The notes under the pieces: model-generated | What the model was told of the DNA's origin: nothing | The model's input: only the letters and a program-made list of their open reading frames with translations | Database searches by the model: none | Part shown: positions 44,115-51,329 of the stretch, in pieces | Numbering within the stretch: the stretch's first letter is position 1 | Layout: every line of letters starts with the position of its first letter | From: VXLM01 sp965242665 | Lineage (GTDB): Bacteria; Chloroflexota; Dehalococcoidia; Lucifugimonadales; VXLM01 | Direction of reading: 5' to 3' | NCBI GenBank assembly: GCA_965242665.1 | Contig: OZ251484.1 | Span: 1,798,001-1,862,000, forward strand | DNA length: 64,000 bases | Translations under genes and position numbers: made by a program

Positions 44115-45089
44115 ATGGGATTCACACTCGTCATACTAGAACCGAACGACCCCGGAGCGGCATCCCCGGCCGTTGCCGTGTGGCCGGCAAAGGTGCGAGA
44201 GGCCGTTCCCGACGCATTGGTGCACTACTGCCGCACCATCAAGCAAGCCGCGGACGTTATCGCCGACGCCGATGCCGCATTCGGAGACATCGCCCCGTAC
44301 CTGTTCCAACGCGCCAAGAAACTCCGTTGGATACAATCCCCCCAGGCCGGACCCAAGGCAGGGTACTACCACGACGCGCTCATACGAAGCAGAGTGACAG
44401 TCACCAACATGCGAGGGATATTCAACGACCACATCAGCGCCCACATCATGTCATACGTCCTAACGTTCGCCCGCGGCCTCCACATCTACCGCGATCGGCA
44501 GCGTGAGCGCGCCTGGGGGAAAGACTACGACTCGATCCATCTCCCAGAAGCAACCGCAGTCATCGTCGGCGTCGGAGGCATCGGCGCGGAGACCGCGCGC
44601 CTCTGCGCGGAGTTCGGCATGACCGTAATCGGAATCGACCCCAGAGTCACCAACCCCCCGCCCTCCATCTCCGAGTTGTACCGCCCCAACGACCTGCTTC
44701 GCGTCGCCCCCAAAGCAGACTTCCTCATCGTTACCGTACCGGAAACCCCCGCCACACAGGGATTCTTCGACAGCGCAACGTTCCGAACCATGAAGCCCTC
44801 CGCCTTCTTCGTGAACATCGGACGGGGAGCAACGACCAACCTCTCGGACTTAGCCGACGCGCTCCGCGAAGGGCGCATCGCCGGCGCAGCCCTAGACGTC
44901 TACCAAACCGAGCCCCTCCCGACCGACCACCCCCTCTGGAGCATGTCCAACGTCATCATGACCCCCCATGTCGCCGCCGACGGCCCCTATCTCGACGACC
45001 GCCGCACCGAAGTATTCATCGACAACTGCGTCCGCTTCGATCAAGGACGCCCCCTCCTCAACGTAGTCGACAAAACCCAATGGTTCTAA
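44115..45089 (+). CDS. D-isomer-specific 2-hydroxyacid dehydrogenase
   Basis: 324 residues from ATG 44115, which follows GAGGAGGCGC; the frame opens at 44010 but the extra 35 residues are basic and family-free. The NAD-binding motif is AVIVGVGGIGAETARLCAEF (~148-167). The catalytic triad is seen as Arg in VNIGRGATT (~236), Glu in YQTEPLPTDHP (~268) and His in MTPHVAADGPY (~286). Closest in pattern to phosphoglycerate- or glyoxylate-reductase-like members; substrate undetermined. The transposon-like element lies 124 bp downstream. Confidence 0.88.
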   Translation: MGFTLVILEPNDPGAASPAVAVWPAKVREAVPDALVHYCRTIKQAADVIADADAAFGDIAPYLFQRAKKLRWIQSPQAGPKAGYYHDALIRSRVTVTNMRGIFNDHISAHIMSYVLTFARGLHIYRDRQRERAWGKDYDSIHLPEATAVIVGVGGIGAETARLCAEFGMTVIGIDPRVTNPPPSISELYRPNDLLRVAPKADFLIVTVPETPATQGFFDSATFRTMKPSAFFVNIGRGATTNLSDLADALREGRIAGAALDVYQTEPLPTDHPLWSMSNVIMTPHVAADGPYLDDRRTEVFIDNCVRFDQGRPLLNVVDKTQWF

Positions 45090-45212
45090 CAGCCCGGAGA
45101 AGGTCCGTCAAGAAACTATTCGAATACACCGTAACCGCCTCCAAACCCTAACTTCATCTGACGCCACCTACACCGCGGGAGCGGCGTCCCGTCCTCCACC
45201 TTATACATCCAC

Positions 45213-45237
45213 GCGTTCTGTTTAGTTATAGGTGATT
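45213..45237. repeat. left terminal inverted repeat of the AT-rich element
   Basis: 25 bp from GCGTTCTG to TGATT; pairs with 46489-46513 with two mismatches. Preceded by ATCCAC. Confidence 0.85.
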
Positions 45238-45369
45238 TCATTTTTTGATTCATTTCTATCCTACTGCGACATCCTTGATTATGAGGTATATTGTGATGAT
45301 GGGTGCGCTTATAACGAGCGACCACTGTACAACCCTATCTCAGCGCATTTACTATCCTATTTTGTGATA

Positions 45370-45417
45370 GGCGGGCCCGTTTCCGAACCCGCCTTGATAG
45401 ACGAATAGTCGTCTATC
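45370..45417. other. two consecutive hairpins near the left end of the element
   Basis: GGCGGG (45370-45375) pairs with CCCGCC (45388-45393) across a 12-base loop. Directly after, GATAGACGA (45396-45404) pairs perfectly with TCGTCTATC (45409-45417) across ATAG. They lie 3' of the cargo gene and could be terminator, recognition or folded-end structures. Confidence 0.7.
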
Positions 45418-45444
45418 CTTCGTCCTTGAACAGTACGCCACCAT

Positions 45445-45479
45445 AAACCCTTGACAACTAGTTGTCAAGGGTTTTTACA
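45445..45479. terminator. perfect 30 bp palindrome overlapping the cargo stop codon
   Basis: AAACCCTTGACAAC-TAG... reads as a perfect palindrome from 45445 to 45474, centred on CTAG at 45458-45461; it is followed by TTTT on the plus strand and preceded by a T-rich stretch on the minus strand. The cargo gene's TAG stop is at its centre. It may act as a bidirectional terminator. A diverged copy (TGACAAC-CA-GTTGTCA, 46434-46449) is at the other end of the element, so a transposition or binding role is also possible. Confidence 0.6.
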
Positions 45480-46348
45480 ACTGAGGAATCTGTTGATTCT
45501 TTATACACCCAATACCCAAGTTCAGGCTTGATTATATCAAGGGTGCCCCTGAACTTCCCATCGTCACCACGAGACGACAATATCATATCATCCCACACAA
45601 ACTGAGATGAAAGTGCTTTGCATCGTATCAATGGAATAAGTTTTCTAATCCTCCCTATACGGCTCCCCACCCCATTACATGGATTGTAGGTTGCAACTCT
45701 TTTGATTGTATCATCTTCAGTGAAAACAGAGTTGATATCTGTGTCTCCTGTATTTTCCCCTCGTTGAACTATTAGAGTATAACCAGATACCAAATTCCAA
45801 CCTGTATCTAGTGACTCAATAGTAAGTTGAATTTCAGAACGAGAGTACATGGAAATAATTGGAGATTCAGAATATATCGACTCATGGAATATCCAGTATC
45901 CTAATCTAGGATTGATTGTCTGTAGAGTTCCCTCAAACAACCCATATGTACCACGCACTGCCGAAAGCCAACCACCGGCTACTCTCGCATCATATGTTAT
46001 GACCACTTGGACACGAGGATTATCCTGAAACGCTGATTCAATAGTAGTGCACGGTTTGATATGATGTAGAGAAACTAATCTCCAACCAGGAGTCAGTCTA
46101 CTACTCTTGTTGTTCAATGAATGGAATATATTATCGTTTACCCAATTCTGGAGTTCGACAATTCTATCCCGTACATATAAGGATGATACCGACGCTGTAT
46201 TAGACACGCTGCGCCGTAAGGTCTCTAGAATTCCTAGACCGATCAAGATATTGAGACCTATAGTGAGCCACCTCCAATCATTGAGGATAGTCCAGTCATT
46301 GAAGATACTCCACATTTGATTCAGCACCTCTCGAATTCTGTCCAGCAT
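45458..46348 (-). CDS. cargo gene of the AT-rich element: membrane-anchored protein with a duplicated beta domain
   Basis: 296 residues, codon use far more AT-rich than neighbours (many ATA, TAT, AGA). A hydrophobic segment (LTIGLNILIGLGILETL, ~28-44) suggests an N-terminal membrane anchor. Two similar domains follow: GWRLVSLHHIKP ... GTLQTINPRLGYWIFHES (~88-160) and GWNLVSGYTLIV ... GTLDIIKPELGYWVYKES (~183-288). The GWNLVS...P-x-L-G-Y-W pattern occurs in extracellular beta domains of many prokaryotes. No catalytic motif or transposase DDE triad is seen. No good ribosome site before ATG 46348. Function unknown; it is the only gene in the element. Confidence 0.7.
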   Translation of the reverse strand: MLDRIREVLNQMWSIFNDWTILNDWRWLTIGLNILIGLGILETLRRSVSNTASVSSLYVRDRIVELQNWVNDNIFHSLNNKSSRLTPGWRLVSLHHIKPCTTIESAFQDNPRVQVVITYDARVAGGWLSAVRGTYGLFEGTLQTINPRLGYWIFHESIYSESPIISMYSRSEIQLTIESLDTGWNLVSGYTLIVQRGENTGDTDINSVFTEDDTIKRVATYNPCNGVGSRIGRIRKLIPLIRCKALSSQFVWDDMILSSRGDDGKFRGTLDIIKPELGYWVYKESTDSSVVKTLDN

Positions 46349-46488
46349 CGTGGTTGTTCGTCGACCAATGAACGATTGTTGCGGATACTACCACTGCATC
46401 CTCTTTGCCCTTGATAGTACCACCATACACGATTGACAACCAGTTGTCATGGGTTTCCTCAACATTCCGGGAAAATGCCAGAAAACCG

Positions 46489-46513
46489 AATCAACTATAA
46501 CTAACCAGAACGC
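46489..46513. repeat. right terminal inverted repeat of the AT-rich element
   Basis: 25 bp from AATCA to AACGC; reverse complement of 45213-45237 with two mismatches. Followed directly by ATCCAC. Confidence 0.85.
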
Positions 46514-46544
46514 ATCCACGCGCCCTCACCCTCGCAGCTATCTC

Positions 46545-47888
46545 TCACGCGGCCTGCGCCCCATCGTAGCCGGGGTGCCCCGGCGCGCCGAAGAGGGGGC
46601 AGCCGGTGCAGGAGCGTGCCTGTCCACATGGAGCGGTCGCCGCTGGAGCGACGGAGGAGGAGAGGGGCCGCTCGGATACGGTGCCGCTCGGCCGCTCCTT
46701 GAAGAAGTCGATCTTGAGTTGCCTGCTCACCGCGGGAGCGGCACCAGGGAACGTCAAGAACGGCGCGGCGCGTCTTCGCACGACCCCCATGGCCTCGAGG
46801 TCGCGCCAAGTGTCGATCCTGTGGCGCTCGCGCTGTTGGACGATGCGCGCGGCCGAGGTCGGCCCGATGCCGGGCGTCCGCAGCAGATCGGCTTTGCTTG
46901 CGCCGTTGACGTCGAGCGGAAACTTGTCCGCGTTCGACAGCGCGATCACCGTCTTTGGATCGTCCTCCAGGGCGAGGAAACCTGCCGGGTCGTAGGCAAG
47001 CCGAATCTCGTCGTCGCCGTACCGATAGATGCGCTTGAGCCAGTCGATCTGATAGAGGCGGTTCGTGCGCCACATCGGCGTCGGCTCGTGATCCTCCAAC
47101 GGCGTATAGCGGATCGGTATGAACGGATTGTAGTAGACCCGCTTGAAATTCCACTCTCCGTAGAGCTGCGTCATCCGCTGGTAGATGTCCCAGTCCGATT
47201 CGTCCGCCGCGCCCACGACGAGCTGCGTCACCTGTCCAACCGCCCCATCAGGGCTCCGCCGACGCAAGAGCGTATCCATCCAGCGCATCTGCGAGAGCAT
47301 GTCCCGTTCCAAATCCTTCATTCTACTGAGACGATTCATTCCCTCCACTGTCGGCGTCTCGAGGTTGACGGACAAGCGCGTGCCGAGCCGGTATGCCTGT
47401 TCGATGTACTGATACTCCGTGCCGGGCATTACCTTGAGATGGATGTACCCTGGGAACTTGTATTTGTTGCGGATGAGATCGACGACCTTGATGAGCTTCT
47501 CCGTCGTCTTCGATCCTGACCCTGCGACCCCAGAGCTGAGGAACAGCCCGGCGACGGTGTGCCGACGCTCTAGATCGTGGAACGTGCGCGCGAGCTCGTC
47601 CACCTTGAAGCCGAACCGCTTGCGCGGAACCCAATGGCTGTTCGGACAGAAGTGGCAATCCATCTTGCAGAAGTCTGTGAACATGACCCGGAACAGGTTG
47701 ATCGTCTTGCCGTTCGGCATGGATGCCTTGTATACGCCGGGAGCGGGGTTCTTCTCGCGGCGCGAATAGGGCGCGCGGACAACCGTGTACTTCTCGTCCG
47801 TTCGCGGACGAGACAGAACGTCGTCCGTCGCCATCCCCGCCAAATTCTCCAACTTTTCGTATCTGCTTGGCTCGCTTTGAATGAGCAT
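46545..47888 (-). CDS. radical SAM protein of the putative DNA modification/repair type
   Basis: 447 residues from ATG 47888 (GGAGG upstream; an ATG at 47900 overlaps that site). The radical SAM cluster motif is CKMDCHFC (Cys74, 78, 81; C-x3-C-x2-C). FRVMFTDFCKMDC, NSHWVPRKRFGFKVDELART and LFLSSGVAGSGSKTTEKLIK match the family annotated as putative DNA modification/repair radical SAM proteins. The C-terminal part has a helix-hairpin-helix (LLRTPGIGPTSAARIVQQRE), consistent with DNA contact. A final Cys cluster (CGQARSCTGCPLF) is an extra. The usual partner gene, a uracil-DNA-glycosylase-like protein, is not adjacent here. The reaction is unknown. Confidence 0.85.
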   Translation of the reverse strand: MLIQSEPSRYEKLENLAGMATDDVLSRPRTDEKYTVVRAPYSRREKNPAPGVYKASMPNGKTINLFRVMFTDFCKMDCHFCPNSHWVPRKRFGFKVDELARTFHDLERRHTVAGLFLSSGVAGSGSKTTEKLIKVVDLIRNKYKFPGYIHLKVMPGTEYQYIEQAYRLGTRLSVNLETPTVEGMNRLSRMKDLERDMLSQMRWMDTLLRRRSPDGAVGQVTQLVVGAADESDWDIYQRMTQLYGEWNFKRVYYNPFIPIRYTPLEDHEPTPMWRTNRLYQIDWLKRIYRYGDDEIRLAYDPAGFLALEDDPKTVIALSNADKFPLDVNGASKADLLRTPGIGPTSAARIVQQRERHRIDTWRDLEAMGVVRRRAAPFLTFPGAAPAVSRQLKIDFFKERPSGTVSERPLSSSVAPAATAPCGQARSCTGCPLFGAPGHPGYDGAQAA

Positions 47889-48039
47889 GACAACCTCCAA
47901 GATGCGTTCGCACTTTGCGACCAGTCATTGTAATAGTACTTATGTTCTTTTACCACACAGCCATTGTCAACCCCCAAAAGTGCCCATGCGCCGAACCCGA
48001 GCGGAGCGCGGTCTCATATTGGTTCCGTTTGATTTATTG

Positions 48040-48195
48040 GCATGGCGGCTATGGGACGGCAACTCCAAAGCGATACGTCGAATCCAATCCATGCCGAGAG
48101 AAAGGAACGGAACGCCGTTGCCTCGCGCGCGTGCGCGCACACGAGTTCTGTAGAATCTTGTCGGATTCTGTCGGGTTTTGTCGAATTTTGTAGAA
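48040..48195. repeat. dispersed repeat, inverted partner of 7490-7665
   Basis: Reverse complement shares AAAATTCGACA, GCGCACGCGCGCGAGGCAACG, TCTCTCGGCATGGATT and GAGTTGCCGTCCC in the same order as the other copy. Confidence 0.7.
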
Positions 48196-48239
48196 GGCGG
48201 GAGGGAGGCCGTCTCTTCGGGGGTTTGGACGCAGGGGGG

Positions 48240-48259
48240 ATTCCCGCCTTCGCGGGAAT
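48240..48259. repeat. REP-like palindrome, first of three
   Basis: ATTCCCGC-CTTC-GCGGGAAT followed by GACGT. Further copies at 48447-48466 (one mismatch in the stem) and 48633-48652. This palindrome type is widespread in bacterial intergenic DNA. Confidence 0.8.
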
Positions 48260-48396
48260 GACGTGAGTGGGTGCGGGAATGACAGGGGTGAGTGTGGTCA
48301 TGCAGATGGCCGGCGGAGGAGGTGGTTGGGGGCTGGTATGGTTCACGCATGGGGGTATCTCCTTGGGTTGTGGTTTTGCGGAGTGGTCATAGTCCT

Positions 48397-48425
48397 ATGG
48401 TAGTACGTGGGTTCTGTTTTGTCAA
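48397..48425 (-). promoter_or_regulatory. promoter in dispersed repeat, copy 2
   Basis: Minus strand: TTGACA (48420-48425), 17 bases, TACCAT (48397-48402), then an AAGGAGA ribosome site and ATG at 48350. The frame (48350-47967) runs through repeat DNA. Confidence 0.5.
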
Positions 48426-48582
48426 ATGTGATGCAGGGAGGTGGAGATTCCCGCCTACACGGGAATGACGTGGGTGTGTGCGGTCATACGGATGGCCGGC
48501 GTGGGAGGTGGTTGGGGGCTGGTATGGTTCACGCATGGGGGTATCTCCTTGGGTTGTGGTTTTGCGGAGTGGTCATAGTCCT

Positions 48583-48611
48583 ATGGTAGTACGTGGGTTC
48601 TGTTTTGTCAA
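48583..48611 (-). promoter_or_regulatory. promoter in dispersed repeat, copy 3
   Basis: Exact 186 bp-shifted copy: TTGACA (48606-48611), 17 bases, TACCAT (48583-48588), ATG at 48536. Its frame ends after about 50 codons. Confidence 0.5.
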
Positions 48612-48742
48612 ATGTGATGCAGGGAGGTGGAGATTCCCGCCTACGCGGGAATGACGTGGGTATGTGGGAATGACGGGGGAGAGTGTGCCAATGAATCGAA
48701 CGGAACTCTGAGGGCGAGGGACGTTGACGTGAAAAGTTCGAT

Positions 48743-49276
48743 ATGATAGGATACTTCGAGTTAGTGGAACCAAAGGCGGCTCTCTTGCAACCAACGAGAA
48801 GAAAACTCATCGACCGCATTGTTGCCAGCATGGATAGAATCGGGAGGCTCGGAAGGGCGCGCTACCGAGACGAGCTTGCGGGCTTCGACATGACCATGCC
48901 GCAAATCCGCACCCTCTACTTCCTGAGCCGCGGCCCTCAGCGCATGAGGGATATCTCCGACCACCTAATGCGCGGGATGCCCTCCGCAACGAGCATGATA
49001 GATCGACTCGTCGCCAAAGGATACGTCGAGCGCATCCCCAACCCCTCCGACCGTCGAGTCGTCCTCTGCCGGATAACCGACGCAGGACAAGAAGTGCTCG
49101 ACCGCTTTTCGCGCATGGGCGCAATCCGCCTCGAATCCGTCGCCGACTCGTTGACCGACGAGGATCTGAATACCATCGCCCCGGCCCTGGACATCCTAGC
49201 CGCCGCGATGGCCGAGCAAATCACGTCTGAGGCGCACGCTTGCGACAATTCCGAGGCGAAGCCGCAATGCGGCTGA
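48743..49276 (+). CDS. MarR family transcriptional regulator
   Basis: 177 residues. Winged helix of the MarR type: MTMPQIRTLYFLSRGPQRMR, SDHLMRGMPSATSMIDRLVA (recognition helix), KGYVERIPNPSDRRVVLCRI (wing with the D-x-R-x-x motif), TDAGQEVLDRF. MarR proteins bind DNA as dimers and are usually released by small ligands. The gene lies 31 bp ahead of an ABC exporter on the same strand, the classic arrangement for ligand-induced efflux that represses its own operon. The extra C terminus (CDNSEAKPQCG) is short and not conserved in the family. The start may be later, at the Met of residue 30. Confidence 0.9.
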   Translation: MIGYFELVEPKAALLQPTRRKLIDRIVASMDRIGRLGRARYRDELAGFDMTMPQIRTLYFLSRGPQRMRDISDHLMRGMPSATSMIDRLVAKGYVERIPNPSDRRVVLCRITDAGQEVLDRFSRMGAIRLESVADSLTDEDLNTIAPALDILAAAMAEQITSEAHACDNSEAKPQCG

Positions 49277-49307
49277 CGACGCACCCCAACGACAGGAGGC
49301 CACTGCC

Positions 49308-51269
49308 ATGATGTCAGGCGGAATGGGCGGCGGAGGATACTACGGCGGGCGCGGCTATGGCGGACCCATGCGCCGCATGAACGAAGCAGAACTAGACCAA
49401 GACGAGGCAGGAAAGATCTACGACCATCGCATCGTCACGCGATTGCTCTCCTACTTTCGACCGTATGCATCCATCGTCATCGTCGCCTTCATCGCTACCA
49501 TGGCATATACCGCCACCGTCGTAGCCCTGCCGTTGATCGTAGCCAGAGTAATCGACGACTACATTCGACCAGGAGACCTCTCCGGCTTGAACTGGATCGT
49601 CGGAGTGTTCGTCGCCGTTGCCGCCGCACAGTTCATCGCAAGCTACCTCAACATGCGTCTCATGGCGCTCGCCGGACAAAACGTCCTCCGCACCCTCCGA
49701 GTAGAGCTGTTCAATCACATCCAACGCCTCTCCATGTCGTTCTTCGATAAGAACGAGGTCGGACGCATCATGTCCAGAGTCCAAAATGATGTGCGACAAC
49801 TCCAAGAAGTCTTGTCCGTCTTCGTGAACAGCTTTGGACAAATACTCAGTCTCATCGGCATCGTCGGCGCGATGATGTTCTTGAACGTCCAGCTGGCGCT
49901 CATCACCCTGTCCGTCGTCCCCATTCTCTTCATCGCCTTGAACGTATGGCAGCGGTTCGCCCGCCGATCCTTCATGCGGGTCCGCACAGCCATCGCAGAG
50001 GTCAACTCCGGCCTCCAGGAAAACATCTCCGGCGTCAGGGTCGTTCAGAGCTTGAATCAGGAAGAGCGGAACATCCGCCGATTCGAGCAATCGAACGTTG
50101 CAAATCTCGAAGCCAACCTCCAAGCCAGCCGCCTCAGCGCCGCCCTCCTTCCCACCGTAGAGCTGCTAACATCCTTGGGTCTGGCGCTCGTCGTCTTCTT
50201 CGGCGGCTACATGGTCTTCGGCGGAGACGTCGAAGCAGGCGTGCTCGTCGCCTTCGCCCTCTACATCCAGCGCTTCTTCGAACCCGTCCGCACCCTCACG
50301 CAAGAATACGGCAGCTTGCAAAGAGCCATGGTCTCCGGAGAGCGCATCTTCGAAATACTCGACCGAACCCCGGACGTCGTAGAGCGGGACGACGCTCCCA
50401 ACCTCCCTCCCATAAAGGGGAATATCGCCTACCAAGACGTATCCTTCCACTACCAAGACGGCGAGCCAGTCCTGCAAAGCGTGAACCTCGACATCGCCGC
50501 CGGTCAGACGGTCGCCTTCGTCGGACCAACCGGCGCAGGCAAGACGACCATGGTCTCCCTCCTCTTGCGACTCTACGACGTGACGGAAGGGCGTATCACC
50601 ATCGACGGCGTCGACGTTCGAGATATTGCCCTCGACTCGCTCTACCACCAAGTCAGCGTCGTCCCCCAGGAGCCATACCTCTTCTCCGGCTCCACCATCG
50701 CAGACAACATCCGCTACAACCGCGCCGGGGTCTCAGACGAGCAGATCACCGCCGCGGCAAAGGCAGTGGGCGCGCACGAGTTCATCGCGAAACTCGAGCG
50801 CGGATACGATACCCCCCTGCAAGAGCGCGGAGGCAATCTGAGCATCGGGCAGCGCCAGCTCATTAGCTTCGCGCGCGCAGTCGTCGGAGAGCCCCGCGTC
50901 CTCATCCTCGACGAAGCGACCGCCAATATCGACACAAACTCCGAAATGCAGATACAGCGCGCGCTTACGGAGATGCTCGAACACCGAACCGCCGTCGTCA
51001 TCGCACACCGCCTATCGACGATCCGAAACGCCGACGTAATCGCCGTCCTCGATGGCGGCAAGATAGTCGAGCAAGGCTCGCACGACGAGTTGACAGCGCT
51101 GAACGGCATGTATGCGCGGCTTCAATCGTTCGACAGCGCCGGACAAGAACACCTCCATCAACCCAAGCCCGGCCAACTCCCCCGGAGGCAAGCCGCCCAG
51201 TGGGCGCAGCGCGGTGGACATAGGCCCCGACGCCCGGGGATGCGACCGCCCATGCGCGGCCGGGAGTGA
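49308..51269 (+). CDS. ABC exporter, fused permease and ATPase
   Basis: 653 residues. Gly-rich N terminus (GGMGGGGYYGGRGYGGPMRR), then six membrane helices (~45-340) of the type I exporter fold with the coupling stretch SRVQNDVRQLQEVLS. The ATPase domain follows: Walker A GPTGAGKTTM (~residue 405), Q-loop, signature LSIGQRQLISFARA (~511), Walker B RVLILDEATANID (~533), and the switch His in AHRLS. One half transporter, so it works as a homodimer or with a second half encoded elsewhere. AGGAGG eight bases before ATG 49308. Downstream of the MarR gene, it probably exports drugs or lipids. The Arg/Gly/Pro-rich C terminus (RPGMRPPMRGRE) is unusual. Confidence 0.92.
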   Translation: MMSGGMGGGGYYGGRGYGGPMRRMNEAELDQDEAGKIYDHRIVTRLLSYFRPYASIVIVAFIATMAYTATVVALPLIVARVIDDYIRPGDLSGLNWIVGVFVAVAAAQFIASYLNMRLMALAGQNVLRTLRVELFNHIQRLSMSFFDKNEVGRIMSRVQNDVRQLQEVLSVFVNSFGQILSLIGIVGAMMFLNVQLALITLSVVPILFIALNVWQRFARRSFMRVRTAIAEVNSGLQENISGVRVVQSLNQEERNIRRFEQSNVANLEANLQASRLSAALLPTVELLTSLGLALVVFFGGYMVFGGDVEAGVLVAFALYIQRFFEPVRTLTQEYGSLQRAMVSGERIFEILDRTPDVVERDDAPNLPPIKGNIAYQDVSFHYQDGEPVLQSVNLDIAAGQTVAFVGPTGAGKTTMVSLLLRLYDVTEGRITIDGVDVRDIALDSLYHQVSVVPQEPYLFSGSTIADNIRYNRAGVSDEQITAAAKAVGAHEFIAKLERGYDTPLQERGGNLSIGQRQLISFARAVVGEPRVLILDEATANIDTNSEMQIQRALTEMLEHRTAVVIAHRLSTIRNADVIAVLDGGKIVEQGSHDELTALNGMYARLQSFDSAGQEHLHQPKPGQLPRRQAAQWAQRGGHRPRRPGMRPPMRGRE

Positions 51270-51329
51270 CCAGGGCCGCCGTCCTACCCGTCGCAAATCG
51301 AATTGACGCGCGCTACGATGCGCCCGCGG

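Larger units (their letters stand above)
45213..46513. mobile_element. AT-rich transposon-like element with terminal inverted repeats
   Basis: 1301 bp. Left end GCGTTCTGTTTAGTTATAGG (45213 onward) and right end ...CTATAACTAACCAGAACGC (to 46513) are inverted repeats: 25 bp, two mismatches. The element is flanked on both sides by ATCCAC (45207-45212 and 46514-46519), and the match continues as ATCCACGCG if the terminal GCG is counted with the target. The inside is visibly AT-rich compared with the surrounding chromosome. It holds one gene (45458-46348) and subterminal palindromes but no transposase that I can find, so it is either non-autonomous or uses an unknown mechanism. Confidence 0.8.
48305..48665. 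repeat. direct duplication with 186 bp period
   Basis: The block from GATGGCCGGCG through GGTATGGTTCACGCATGGGG, the promoter and GATGCAGGGAGGTGGAGATTC to the palindrome occurs twice, 186 bp apart (GGTATGG at 48335 and 48521). The copies are almost identical over the shared part, so the duplication is recent. Confidence 0.9.
47889..48742. other. repeat-rich intergenic region
   Basis: About 850 bp with no convincing gene. It contains, in order: an inverted relative of the 7490-7665 repeat (48040-48195), a palindrome at 48240-48259, two copies of the promoter repeat, and two more palindromes (48447-48466, 48633-48652). The MarR gene promoter should lie at its right end. Confidence 0.75.

Noticed and set aside
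45116..45325. 69-codon minus-strand frame across the left end of the AT-rich element
   Set aside because: It spans the terminal repeat junction, has no ribosome site and no family character, so it is not a candidate transposase.
47967..48350. 127-codon minus-strand frame starting at the ATG of the promoter repeat
   Set aside because: It has a promoter and ribosome site but encodes translated repeat and palindrome (HSREGGNPP) with no conserved domain. Kept only as part of the repeat description.
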